This document shows positions 1 to 9,187 of a stretch of DNA of 64,000 nucleotides, one piece after another. The notes below the pieces were generated by a model, which worked only from the letters and a program-made list of their open reading frames with translations, was not told the origin of the DNA and did no database searches. The position numbers were made by a program, and so were the translations under genes. Each line of letters opens with the position of its first letter. The first letter of the stretch is position 1. The stretch is from Gilliamella sp. WF3-4 (lineage in GTDB: Bacteria > Pseudomonadota > Gammaproteobacteria > Enterobacterales > Orbaceae): NCBI RefSeq assembly GCF_001690275.1, contig NZ_LZGW01000045.1:124001-188000 (forward strand). The letters run 5' to 3'.

Positions 1-447
1 TTTAATCAGCCAAGAATAACAGGCGCTTCCCATACTATTGTTTTTTGCATTAAAACGCCATTAGATGAAACCTATTTGGTCAATTTGTTGAATCAAGAAG
101 ATAAAGATGGTCGATATCCATCGGCGGATCTTAAACAAGCACAAGATCAAGGTCGTCGGCACTTTGTCACACTCAATAGCGCGACCATTGAATCACAACA
201 ATGTTGGGAAAGTAAACAAATCTATCTTGCCTTAGGGCAATTACTTTTTGCCGCAGCGGCAATTGGCGTGGATACAACCGCTATTGAAGGGTATGATGCT
301 ACTAAAATGGATGAAATTTTAGAGCTTAAAAGTAAAGGGCTTAAAAGTGTCGTGGTAGCAACATTAGGTTATCGAGCCAAAAATGACGGAAATGCTCACC
401 GACCAAAATCACGCCTACCCAAAGAGCAACTTTTTACTTTTTTGTAA
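1..447 (+). CDS. nfsB: Oxygen-insensitive NAD(P)H nitroreductase, 3' part only
   Basis: This is the C-terminal part of an FMN-dependent nitroreductase of the NfsB / dihydropteridine reductase family, a cytoplasmic enzyme that reduces nitro compounds and quinones. The reading frame is open from base 1, so the start lies before the window; the first internal ATG-like codon at 76 is not the real start. About 148 residues are visible. The stretch GQLLFAAAAIGVDTTAIEGYD and the ending RLPKEQLFTF are characteristic of NfsB. A strong hairpin follows the stop codon. Family assignment is by recognition and is firm. Confidence 0.9.
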   Translation, partial: FNQPRITGASHTIVFCIKTPLDETYLVNLLNQEDKDGRYPSADLKQAQDQGRRHFVTLNSATIESQQCWESKQIYLALGQLLFAAAAIGVDTTAIEGYDATKMDEILELKSKGLKSVVVATLGYRAKNDGNAHRPKSRLPKEQLFTFL

Positions 448-470
448 AATAATAAGATCACAAATTGTAC

Positions 471-507
471 CCTCCGCTTAAAGCTGTAATAAGGCGGAGG
501 TTCTTTT
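471..507 (+). terminator. Intrinsic terminator after nfsB
   Basis: A 7-bp GC-rich stem (CCTCCGC at 471-477 with GCGGAGG at 494-500) is followed by TTCTTTT. It starts 23 bases after the nfsB stop codon. Confidence 0.8.
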
Positions 508-787
508 GCCATTTCTTTGTTTTTATTCTACTTAATTAGAATTAATATACCTGCGATATAAAAATTGTTATTATTTTGAGCTTCTTTACAAATCTTAACA
601 AAAAAAATTATTTTTTGCTTTAAATTATCACTATATTTTGATTATACTTAATCGCCTATATCGTATAAATAGTTATAGATTAATTTGGTTTTTTAAAAAG
701 TTTTTTAAATCTGCTATTGAATTTAGTTAAACTACTACGTTTAAAGCATCAAACAAAGTCAAATAATTTAGTCAGCGAAGAAAAATA
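508..787. other. AT-rich intergenic region before the secreted protein gene
   Basis: The stretch is very AT-rich and has no ORF with a convincing start. It must hold the promoter of the gene at 788, but I cannot single out a -35/-10 pair. The gene at 788 has only a weak purine-rich tract (GCGAAGAAAAAT) as ribosome binding site. Confidence 0.5.
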
Positions 788-2359
788 ATGAAAATAGCTC
801 AACTAGCCTTACAAACAACACTACCACAATTGCAAAAAAAGCGTTATGCGTTACAAGCAATTGCTACTTTATTGTTAGGGATAACGATATCAGATAATGT
901 CATTGCACTAACCGCAACCACAACAAAAGAGATTCAGGGCAACAAGCCTTATTTGCACTTTAAGGCAAATCAGGATAACCAAGTTGGCAATAAGCTGAAC
1001 AGCTTAAATGAGCTACTTGGCTTGAAGATACCAAGTGAAACAAATAATGGTGAATTAAAACAAATTGGTATTATGGATTCAATCTCGTACGGTGGAAAAC
1101 CGTTAAGAGTTCCAGAGGGTACAAAATTATCAGATATTATTGCTCTGGTTGCCGCGGACAGCAAAGAACATGACATCGCTACATTACTACAAGTAGTAGA
1201 CGATGATGGTGATGCCTCTATAGCTGAGAACGCAACTGTTCTTGGTTCGTTAAAGGCAACTTGGAAAGATGGCTATGAAGAAGTTGTGAGCGATTTAAAT
1301 CAGGAATTAACACAATGCGGAGGGCCTTATACCTTAGAATTAAGTATAAAAGATGTCGCTGCAACCACCAAGTATGGTATTCCCAATACTAATGATTATG
1401 GTAGCAAACCTCAAATTGCTTACCAAGTTATGCTTTTAGGTGGTCCAAAATTATGCTACGCTCAACCAGATCGTATTGATGTTTATTTAGAGGCTGGAGA
1501 TGTAACTAAATATCCTAAAGGTTATAACTCTGCAATCTGGAATGGTGCTGGTTATAATGAGGCTAATCGATCTCGTGTAGGATTTATAGCCGAGTCATTT
1601 CGACCTATTACTGGTTTCGAAGGGGTTAAGTTTAACTTAATCGGTTCAGGGGGTAATCAGTCAAAATACCGTTGTATACTTGATGAGAGCAATATCACTA
1701 ATTGGGTAACTTTGTCAGGAAACGGAAATAAAGCATTGGGTGCAGGTTGTAATATTACTTATAATAGTCGTCTTAAACCGAAGACCCCATTATCCATTAA
1801 TATGGAGTACACAGAAGATAATGGTAATAGTTGGATAAATATTGGTAAAGTGACTCTTCCGATACCTGAGAAATGGGCAATTCTTGTTGATCATAATAAT
1901 TCTAGTGAAAGTAAAGGTTTTATTGAAAAGGATAAGTACCCGGCGTTTGATGAATGTCGTAAAATTATTGATGGTCATGCAATACCAGCAACAACACGAG
2001 ATCAAGTTAATGATTTTTCTGACGCAGGAAAAGCTTGGCGGCAAAAATATCTGTATAGAAGGAATGAATTAATTAATTCACTTGATGCTGATTTACCAGA
2101 AGGTACTGCTACACTTCCTACACAAGGGACATATAGACCTTCCCGTGATTTAGGTACATTTCTAGGAGAATGGGGAGCCGTCTCGGGATATAAGAATTAT
2201 AGCCTCGGGTCATTTATTTGGACATCTGAAATGTACCGAGCCGATAAGCCTTTTTCTATTAGTGGACGGCCTCTAGCAGGTTATATTATAGGTGATCGAT
2301 ATACTCTTGATGGTAGTCAGTCCGCTCAAACATTTTGTCGAGGCGAGAATATCCCCTAG
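788..2359 (+). CDS. Predicted exported or surface protein of unknown function
   Basis: The 523-residue product begins with a basic stretch (KKRYALQ, about 17-23) and a hydrophobic segment (about 24-40, ATLLLGITI) that looks like a long signal peptide or anchor. I recognise no catalytic motif. The body is rich in Gly, Asn, Ser and Tyr, has only a few cysteines (for example in TQCGGPYT and PKLCYAQP) and has an acidic DDDGD patch near residue 142, all typical of exported proteins. It may be an adhesin-like protein of the kind often encoded beside inverse autotransporters, but that is inference. A hairpin terminator follows, then what may be the remains of a related gene. A single-gene transcription unit is likely. 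Confidence 0.6.
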   Translation: MKIAQLALQTTLPQLQKKRYALQAIATLLLGITISDNVIALTATTTKEIQGNKPYLHFKANQDNQVGNKLNSLNELLGLKIPSETNNGELKQIGIMDSISYGGKPLRVPEGTKLSDIIALVAADSKEHDIATLLQVVDDDGDASIAENATVLGSLKATWKDGYEEVVSDLNQELTQCGGPYTLELSIKDVAATTKYGIPNTNDYGSKPQIAYQVMLLGGPKLCYAQPDRIDVYLEAGDVTKYPKGYNSAIWNGAGYNEANRSRVGFIAESFRPITGFEGVKFNLIGSGGNQSKYRCILDESNITNWVTLSGNGNKALGAGCNITYNSRLKPKTPLSINMEYTEDNGNSWINIGKVTLPIPEKWAILVDHNNSSESKGFIEKDKYPAFDECRKIIDGHAIPATTRDQVNDFSDAGKAWRQKYLYRRNELINSLDADLPEGTATLPTQGTYRPSRDLGTFLGEWGAVSGYKNYSLGSFIWTSEMYRADKPFSISGRPLAGYIIGDRYTLDGSQSAQTFCRGENIP

Positions 2360-2401
2360 AAAATTAATACTAGAATAGTTATTTGTTTAGGTTATATTAT
2401 T

Positions 2402-2430
2402 GGGTTATTTATTTTATAACCCTATTATTT
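2402..2430 (+). terminator. Probable intrinsic terminator after the 523-residue gene
   Basis: GGGTTAT (2402-2408) pairs with ATAACCC (2416-2422) across a 7-base AT loop, followed by TATTATTT. The stem is AT-rich, so strength is uncertain. Confidence 0.55.
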
Positions 2431-2600
2431 GATAGCTTTTCTGCTGATGGTGAGCATTACCTCTAGTTGGAGAATGCTCATGGTGTCTTGGTATCTAAAA
2501 TATATTTATCAATTATAACTTATTATCTTGAAAGTGAAGTGTTATGTGTTTGGAACCATATTGATATTTTAATGGCATCCTTTCAAGCGACTGCATTATT

Positions 2601-2651
2601 AGTAACTATAATAAAATAGTAACTACAACAAAATAGTAACTACAACAAAAA
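2601..2651. repeat. Three tandem copies of a 17-bp unit
   Basis: The unit AGTAACTACAACAAAAT occurs at 2601-2617 (two changes), 2618-2634 (exact) and 2635-2651 (last base changed). Because 17 is not a multiple of 3, it is unlikely to be coding. It lies between the secreted protein gene and the decayed reading frames. Confidence 0.8.
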
Positions 2652-2759
2652 CGATCCACGGCAACGCTTCTTACTTAACTTTTGAAGAGGGAAATTATAG
2701 CTAACTCGACTGATGCGCTATTAAATATTAAATTGTCAGATGATAGGTAATATATAGCA

Positions 2760-3345
2760 TTGGTAATAATTTTTCATCGGAAGATAACCCCACTGGCTCC
2801 TGTTGTAGGTCAAAAAGTAAAAGAGATAGAGAAATTTATTTCCCCAATAAATTCTATGATTCCATTAAAGGATTTAATTTCAATCAACAGATTTTGGCAA
2901 GAAGATGATGGAGATAACTCAATCTCTGTAACAAGTGATCTTACCTTGGACGTATAAAATATTGATGGAAAACAGTTAATGTAAGTACAGAATCAGATCT
3001 CTGTTATGTATCTTATAAAATCATCTTAACCAGTGATAATGGCATTTTATCTATTTAAGATGGAGAGCCTAGAGCAATTGGTTTTTTTAGGTGGCAGCGG
3101 TGCTTACTATCTAACAGCCAAAGCTGTTGTTTCTTAGGCATGTTTTGCTCAACCAACCAAATAGTGATTTTGTCTGTGATGATATCTCTTTTGACAACTG
3201 GAGTACCAAGCCTTATTGGGCTAGTGTACAAAATTACACTGTTTTTTCAAAACAAGATAATGTTAATACTATTATTTTGCGCATAAAGAGAGCTGCGTGG
3301 TGTTTGTGCATTAATTCGTCATTTTTTGTGGTGTTGATAATTTAA
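2760..3345 (+). pseudogene. Decayed gene, possibly a relative of the secreted protein upstream
   Basis: Short open stretches in different frames are broken by several stops and frame changes. The first (about 2790-2957) contains EDDGDNSI, which resembles DDDGDASI in the 523-residue protein at a comparable place. A later stretch around 3070-3160 reads FLGGSGAYYLTAKAVVS and then, after a stop, CFAQPTK, which recalls VMLLGGPKLCYAQP in the same protein. A last stretch runs to 3345. No single frame covers the region. I read it as an inactivated paralogue or recombined fragment; the family link is tentative because similarity is patchy. Confidence 0.45.
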
Positions 3346-3502
3346 ACGGTTATTATTTTTAATTTATTGATGTATAAGCAATTAGTCAGATTATTACAAA
3401 TAAGCCTAGACCCAAGAAGTAGAATCGTTACAATATACGCTATCAATTATGTAGTAGACATTTAGTTTACCATCTTTTAACAAAATAAACGGACGATATT
3501 TT

Positions 3503-5170
3503 ATGGCGCAATATGTTTATACCATGAATCGAGTAGGGAAGATTGTTCCCCCTAAACGCTATATTTTAAAAGATATTTCTTTAAGTTTTTTCCCAGGAGC
3601 TAAAATTGGGGTGCTGGGTTTAAATGGGGCAGGTAAATCAACATTATTACGCATTATGGCGGGTGTTGATACTGAAATTGAAGGCGAAGCCCGACCACAA
3701 CCTGATATTAAGATTGGCTATTTACCGCAAGAGCCTAAGCTTGATCCTAAGCAAACCGTGCGCGAAGCGGTTGAGCAAGCCGTTGGTGATGCTAAAAAAG
3801 CACTTGCTCGACTAGATGAGGTATACGCCGCTTATGCTGATCCTGATGCCGATTTTGATAAATTAGCCAAAGAGCAAGCGGAGCTTGAAGCAATTATCCA
3901 AGCGCAAGATGCCCATAACCTTGATAATCAATTAGAGCGGGCAGCCGATGCATTACGCTTACCTGCTTGGGATGCCAAAATTGAAACATTATCTGGTGGT
4001 GAACGCCGTCGAGTGGCAATTTGTCAGTTGTTACTTGAAAGACCTGATATGTTATTAATTGACGAACCAACCAACCATTTAGATGCTGAATCGGTTGCAT
4101 GGCTAGAGCGATTTTTACATGATTACGAAGGTACTGTTGTGGCCGTTACTCATGACCGTTACTTTTTAGATAATGTGGCAGGTTGGATTTTAGAACTTGA
4201 CCGTGGTGAGGGTATTCCATGGGAAGGTAACTACTCATCTTGGCTTGAACAGAAAGATCAGCGTTTAGCACAAGAAGCCTCAACGGAATCGGCTCGCCGA
4301 AAATCGATTGAAAAAGAGCTTGAGTGGGTTAGACAAAATCCAAAAGGCCGTCAAGCCAAAAGTAAAGCTCGTTTAGCAAGGTTTGAAGAACTTAATAGCA
4401 ACGATTACCAAAAACGTAATGAAACGAATGAATTGTTTATTCCACCTGGGCAACGTTTAGGGGATAAAGTGATCGAGGTTAATAATTTAACTAAATCGTA
4501 TGGCGATCGGGTACTGATTGATAATCTGTCTTTTAGCATTCCCAAGGGGGCAATTGTTGGTATTATAGGTCCAAATGGAGCTGGGAAATCAACACTATTT
4601 AGAATGCTATCAGGTAAAGAACAACCTGATTCAGGAACCATTACTTTAGGTGAAACCGTGCAGTTAGCTTCGGTTGATCAGTTCCGCGATAATATGGATG
4701 ATAAAAAAACGGTTTGGGATGAAATCTCAAACGGTCAAGATATTATGCGTATCGGCAATTTTGAAATTCCTAGTCGGGCTTATGTTGGTCGTTTTAACTT
4801 TAAGGGGGTTGATCAGCAAAAACGTGTTGGTGAACTTTCAGGTGGTGAAAGAGGGCGCGTACATTTAGCCAAATTATTGCAAGTGGGTGGCAATGTTTTG
4901 CTGCTTGATGAGCCGACCAATGATTTAGATGTTGAAACATTGCGTGCACTTGAAAATGCTCTGTTAGAATTTCCGGGGTGTGCATTAGTTATTTCACACG
5001 ATCGCTGGTTCCTTGATCGCATTGCGACTCACATTTTGGATTATCAGGACGAAGGACATGTTGAATTCTTTGAAGGTAATTTTACTGAATACGAAGAATG
5101 GAAAAAACGTACACTCGGCGCTGAGGCATTAGAGCCTAAACGTGCTAAATATAAGCGAATCACTAAATAG
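3503..5170 (+). CDS. ettA: Energy-dependent translational throttle protein, ABC-F ATPase
   Basis: EttA binds the ribosomal E site and gates the first elongation step according to ATP/ADP level. The 555-residue protein has two ABC cassettes. The first has Walker A GLNGAGKST at residues 39-47, then LSGGERRR and LLIDEPTNHLD. The second has GPNGAGKST, LSGGERGR and LLLDEPTND. The charged linker between them (with ARRKSIEKELEWVRQNPKGR) is the P-site tRNA interaction motif region of ABC-F factors. It has no membrane segment. Length and sequence match E. coli EttA throughout. The start ATGGCGCAATATG fits the family N terminus. It is monocistronic, with a hairpin after the stop. Confidence 0.95.
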   Translation: MAQYVYTMNRVGKIVPPKRYILKDISLSFFPGAKIGVLGLNGAGKSTLLRIMAGVDTEIEGEARPQPDIKIGYLPQEPKLDPKQTVREAVEQAVGDAKKALARLDEVYAAYADPDADFDKLAKEQAELEAIIQAQDAHNLDNQLERAADALRLPAWDAKIETLSGGERRRVAICQLLLERPDMLLIDEPTNHLDAESVAWLERFLHDYEGTVVAVTHDRYFLDNVAGWILELDRGEGIPWEGNYSSWLEQKDQRLAQEASTESARRKSIEKELEWVRQNPKGRQAKSKARLARFEELNSNDYQKRNETNELFIPPGQRLGDKVIEVNNLTKSYGDRVLIDNLSFSIPKGAIVGIIGPNGAGKSTLFRMLSGKEQPDSGTITLGETVQLASVDQFRDNMDDKKTVWDEISNGQDIMRIGNFEIPSRAYVGRFNFKGVDQQKRVGELSGGERGRVHLAKLLQVGGNVLLLDEPTNDLDVETLRALENALLEFPGCALVISHDRWFLDRIATHILDYQDEGHVEFFEGNFTEYEEWKKRTLGAEALEPKRAKYKRITK

Positions 5171-5186
5171 GTTTAATTTTCATTTC

Positions 5187-5212
5187 ATTCCGCCAATGTC
5201 TGTTGGCGGAAT
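5187..5212. terminator. Hairpin between the convergent genes ettA and ybjD
   Basis: A perfect 10-bp inverted repeat, ATTCCGCCAA (5187-5196) and TTGGCGGAAT (5203-5212), lies between converging genes. There is no clean T-tract on either side. Its sequence resembles hairpins at 15909 and 19979. Confidence 0.55.
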
Positions 5213-5246
5213 AGCGTTACTTTCCTGATATCGTTTTTCAGATAGT

Positions 5247-6875
5247 TTAAAGCCCATTTTTAGATGCTTTAATGATTTTGGCAAAGGTGTCAGTGAGCAA
5301 GCGTGGGATGGCAGTTATTCCCCGTGCTTTTGCATCATCACAAATAGCAATAGCGAGATCTGGCTTTGAGCTTTTATGGATGGCTTTTTGAATAATTTGA
5401 TGTACAGGTAGATCGATATGCTGTGTTGTGTTGTAAGCAGCAAGTTTATAAACATGACTAAATCCATGTTTAAATAAAAAATTTTCAATATCACGAGCGG
5501 GTAAAACGGTTAAGTAGTCATTAGGATCTTTATCTTCACCTCCCAGTGATTTGACGGTATCTTCATATTTTTTACCCGCCATATCGCCATCAGTAATAAC
5601 ATACCAATGAATTCCCATTTTATTGGCATATTTTATCAGTGGTTTTAACCCACATTGTGCAAACTCAATTAGCTGAACGCCTTCAGAGCTCAAATGATAA
5701 CCACTTTGCTTTGCTAATTCACGTAATAACCAAACTTCGGTTTCACCTTCAACTAATAGCCAACAACGAGCAAATAATGCACTAGAGCGTCGATAAAGAA
5801 TATGAAACACAATACGGCGACTATCACTCATACTTAATGATGTAGCAGTAATATGTTTTGCGACAATTTTATCAGGCAAGCGAATTAATCGGTAAAGACT
5901 TTCTAATGGAAATAATGAGACTAAATCACTTGAGTTTGAGGTAATAATTTTTTGTGTAGGGAAGTTTTTTAGTAACCGAAATGCGACAGATAAAATGATG
6001 GGGTGTAGCGAACTTTCAGGCTCTTGTAAAATTAAAATCGGCATTGAACTTTGTAAAAGTGAATAATCGCCTTTAGCATCAATAATCGATCCAAAAATGC
6101 CTAAAAATACCGTCCGTAAATAATCATTATCAAAATTGTCTAATATATCATTAATTTGTTCTAAAACGTTCCAATCCTCTGCGCTTGGCGAGCTTTTTAG
6201 GGGGGATTGCTTATAATGATAGCGGTGCGTTTGATCGGCAAAGTAATATTCTAATAATGAGCGTGCAGCTTGCAGACCCCGAGCTAATTCATCTTGCGTT
6301 AATTTGGCGCAATGTGCTTTTAATTGGCAGGAAAGTTGCTCAATGTTTTTTTCAGATTGTGGCTGATTAGTAATAGGTAATTGGGCTTGATCCATAGCAT
6401 TTTTAAGCGCCATAACTGGATTTAAGCTGATTAAAAGTGCAATTAACGATCTTTCATTTTCAATATTACATGGTTTGCCTTGTAAATTGAGCAATTTATG
6501 TTGTGTGATAATTTGATTGTTTTGTTTATTAGCCGAAATTTGATAAGTAATGCGATGCAGGTTATCTTGTGTTGATAGATAGGCAACAGCGCGTAATGGC
6601 TGATAATCTTTATGGTTTAACTCATTTAAATGCGATTGGCAATAAGTGACGGTAATGGTGATCTTATCGACATTACCGTCGTGTTGGTCATGATAAAAAT
6701 CAGAATCAACAAATTGATAAAACTTATTATTGAGTGATAACAGTTGTAAAGCGCTAATTAAACTTGATCGCCCCCAACGGTTTTCGCCTATTAGTACGCT
6801 AGAACTTGCATTGAATTTTAACGATAGCTGGCTGATACCTTTAAACCCACAAATATCAATTTGTTCAATAAACAT
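5247..6875 (-). CDS. ybjD: OLD-family ATPase/TOPRIM protein YbjD with degenerate Walker motifs
   Basis: OLD-family proteins couple an N-terminal ABC-type ATPase to a C-terminal TOPRIM nuclease domain. The 542 residues align with E. coli YbjD from end to end (for example FARCWLLVEGETE and KAIHRSSKPDLAI). The TOPRIM acidic residues are present: E in LLVEGETE (373-380) and DGD at 429-431. The ATPase motifs are altered: the P-loop at 30-37 reads GENRWGRS with Arg36 where Lys is expected (E. coli GENAWGKS), and the Walker B region reads PILILQEPE with Gln284 before Glu285 (E. coli LIEDPE). The codons are CGA and CAA. The gene is 12 bases downstream of waaP on the same strand. Confidence 0.85.
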   Translation of the reverse strand: MFIEQIDICGFKGISQLSLKFNASSSVLIGENRWGRSSLISALQLLSLNNKFYQFVDSDFYHDQHDGNVDKITITVTYCQSHLNELNHKDYQPLRAVAYLSTQDNLHRITYQISANKQNNQIITQHKLLNLQGKPCNIENERSLIALLISLNPVMALKNAMDQAQLPITNQPQSEKNIEQLSCQLKAHCAKLTQDELARGLQAARSLLEYYFADQTHRYHYKQSPLKSSPSAEDWNVLEQINDILDNFDNDYLRTVFLGIFGSIIDAKGDYSLLQSSMPILILQEPESSLHPIILSVAFRLLKNFPTQKIITSNSSDLVSLFPLESLYRLIRLPDKIVAKHITATSLSMSDSRRIVFHILYRRSSALFARCWLLVEGETEVWLLRELAKQSGYHLSSEGVQLIEFAQCGLKPLIKYANKMGIHWYVITDGDMAGKKYEDTVKSLGGEDKDPNDYLTVLPARDIENFLFKHGFSHVYKLAAYNTTQHIDLPVHQIIQKAIHKSSKPDLAIAICDDAKARGITAIPRLLTDTFAKIIKASKNGL

Positions 6876-6887
6876 AGCAATCCTTAT

Positions 6888-7694
6888 TTAAAGATGGTAT
6901 TTTTCGGTTCGCTTACGAATTCGCTCCGATTTTTTGTGTGCACTGTTAATTAGTGGTTGTTGTTCTTGCAAAATGGTTTTTAACGATTTATCAAAATAAA
7001 CTTTTAAAAATAAAAGAATATCGCGGTTAGTCAAGCCAATTTTAGTCGACGAAAAATACAGCCCAATAAGATCTTTATCTCGCCAACGGGTTGGTACTTT
7101 ATTGCGAGTTTGTGCTCGGTGCAAATCAATAACCGATAATTTAATTTGTTGTTTATTTTCAAATAAGGGTAAATCCAACAAAAAATGACACAAATAACAA
7201 TCACGATGATTAACCCCCGAAGCGTGCATTTTTGCCACCATTTTCGCTAAATAAATAATTAAAGAACGCTTTAAATGATAGCTAGGTGGCTGAGTGAGCC
7301 ATGGCTTGGTAAAATCTTCTAAACTAATTGTTGGATTAAGATCTTTGGTAATAATAAACGAATGGCGTGTTAGTGGATTTAAACCTTTACGGCCAAATGC
7401 TCGCCCATCCATAGTATTAACGCCAGCTTGCGCTAAACGATGAATGGCATCCCATTCTTGCTTGGCATCTAACACGGGTAGACGTAACGATATGAGGTTT
7501 TTAATAATCTCTTTAACCGTTGTACCCCGATGAATTTTAATAAAATAAGATTCACCCTCAAGCTCAAAATTTAGCGTTTTACGTTGCTTAACAGCACGAT
7601 ATACTTTACCCGAGATTAACTCGATTTCTGCAAAGGGATCTTTACCTGTCCATAATTGCTGAAAAGGCGATTTGAGTTTTATTTCATTCATCAT
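6888..7694 (-). CDS. waaP: Lipopolysaccharide core heptose(I) kinase
   Basis: WaaP (RfaP) phosphorylates the first heptose of the LPS inner core in the cytoplasm, which stabilises the outer membrane. The 268-residue product has the kinase-like fold motifs of the family: the HRDCYLCHFLLD catalytic loop with the Asp base, and VIDLHRAQ as the metal-binding segment. The N terminus (FQQLWTGKDPFAEIE) also matches the family. Its start overlaps the end of waaG by 11 bases, so the two are translationally coupled. An alternative Met lies one codon downstream. Confidence 0.92.
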   Translation of the reverse strand: MMNEIKLKSPFQQLWTGKDPFAEIELISGKVYRAVKQRKTLNFELEGESYFIKIHRGTTVKEIIKNLISLRLPVLDAKQEWDAIHRLAQAGVNTMDGRAFGRKGLNPLTRHSFIITKDLNPTISLEDFTKPWLTQPPSYHLKRSLIIYLAKMVAKMHASGVNHRDCYLCHFLLDLPLFENKQQIKLSVIDLHRAQTRNKVPTRWRDKDLIGLYFSSTKIGLTNRDILLFLKVYFDKSLKTILQEQQPLINSAHKKSERIRKRTEKYHL

Positions 7695-8808
7695 CGTTAC
7701 AACCTAAAATAATATCGGTGGCGCGCGTGGCTAAATCGTATAGATCAGCCGTTTTCCCGTAGTTAATCGCATTATGATGCCATGTTAATAATTGATCGTG
7801 ATTAGTGATAGCATTTTTAACGGCCTGATTGAGATCCGATTGTACAAAAGGCTCAGCAAGAACCACACCAGCCTTGGCATCGTGTATGTGATAAGCATAT
7901 CCCGAAACACCCGATACAATAACGGGGACACCAGCAGCTAATCCTTCGACTAAAACCATACCAGCAGCTTCTTGCCTTGCTGGATGCAATAGTAAATTAG
8001 CTGAAAATAAAATATCGGCAATGTCATCACGGCCCGCTAAAAAACGGACTTGCTGATCAATCCCCAGTTGTTTTGCTTGTTTTTGATAGGCTTCTGGTTT
8101 GTCTTGCCCTACCACTAAAAAAGTAACTTTTTGCTTTAGTTCATAGGGTAAAGTCGCAATGGCGGTTAGTGAACGATCAACGCCTTTGCGTTTAAAATCC
8201 GAGCCAATTTGCACAATCACAAAACTGTGTTCATCAATTTGATTGGTTTGTCTAAATTGCTTGCCTTTAGCGATCGACTCAGCATTATATTGGCGATCTT
8301 GAGCAATGCCAGGCGGTAACAGATAAAACCTTGATAGATCAGTATGATAATATTTAACAAAGTCAGCGATTTGCTGCTTAGTTAAAAGCATCACTTTAGT
8401 TTGGCTATGTTGATTAAACACCGCATCTTCAAAGGCTAAATAGTGTTTACAGCGTTTTGATAACTTATATAAAAAGCCTTTATGGGCCACTTTATCTGCA
8501 TAACAGGTATCGCCCGCAAAATAGACATCTAAGTCAGGCATTTTATTAAACCCAACTACACAATCGACGGGGTTTACTTGCAAATGAGCTTTTACCCAAT
8601 GGTAATAAGATTGATTACGATTATGGTTAGATAAGCCTTTTTTTGGAACCAAGATAATATCAAATCCAGCAGGCTTATCACCTTGCCATGCCATTACATA
8701 GATCCGGACGTGGTGGCCACGAGCTTGACAAGCCCTAGCTATTTGCAAAAAATCACGTTGTAAGCCACCAAAAGGAAAATATTTATAGATACAAAATGCT
8801 AGTTGCAT
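7684..8808 (-). CDS. waaG: LPS core glucosyltransferase I
   Basis: WaaG (RfaG) is a GT4 glycosyltransferase that adds the first glucose of the outer core to heptose II on the inner face of the cytoplasmic membrane. I place the start at 8808 because MQLAFCIYKYFPFGGLQRDF matches the conserved N terminus, the length becomes 374 residues as in E. coli, and GAGG lies just upstream. An upstream in-frame start at 8865 would add 19 unconserved residues. The C-terminal HPARQEAAGMVLVEGLAAGVP segment carries the EX7E nucleotide-sugar motif. It heads a short operon waaG-waaP, possibly with ybjD. No other core genes are adjacent. Confidence 0.92.
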   Translation of the reverse strand: MQLAFCIYKYFPFGGLQRDFLQIARACQARGHHVRIYVMAWQGDKPAGFDIILVPKKGLSNHNRNQSYYHWVKAHLQVNPVDCVVGFNKMPDLDVYFAGDTCYADKVAHKGFLYKLSKRCKHYLAFEDAVFNQHSQTKVMLLTKQQIADFVKYYHTDLSRFYLLPPGIAQDRQYNAESIAKGKQFRQTNQIDEHSFVIVQIGSDFKRKGVDRSLTAIATLPYELKQKVTFLVVGQDKPEAYQKQAKQLGIDQQVRFLAGRDDIADILFSANLLLHPARQEAAGMVLVEGLAAGVPVIVSGVSGYAYHIHDAKAGVVLAEPFVQSDLNQAVKNAITNHDQLLTWHHNAINYGKTADLYDLATRATDIILGCNDDE

Positions 8809-9187
8809 GCAGGTTGCCTCAAGTTTGAAAGGGGTATTATATACTTGTTGATAAGCAAGGTGCAAAAATAGCTGATTTTAATAAAAGAAGAACAAAAATC
8901 AGTCAGAAAAGCTATTGATTTTATTGAAGTTTTTATTTTTAATAAAATCAATTACTTACTTTGGTTTAACCAACAAAAAATTCTTAACAAACCCTATTAA
9001 TAACATTCAAGCTACGCCTTAGTCTAAATTAAAAAAGTATTTTAATTGTCGAATTATTTAGTTAATATTATTACGTTATTAAAGTATATGATTTTTTTAT
9101 TTTAAAACTATCATCCTCAAACATAACGTTGCTTGAAGTAAAGTAACTAACTTCGTAAAATAAGCAAAATTTTATTTCTGGTCTATT
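8809..9187. other. Divergent AT-rich intergenic region between waaG and yhcC
   Basis: This holds the promoters of two diverging genes. It is AT-rich with many A/T runs. I see no ORF, strong hairpin or recognisable operator. Confidence 0.5.
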
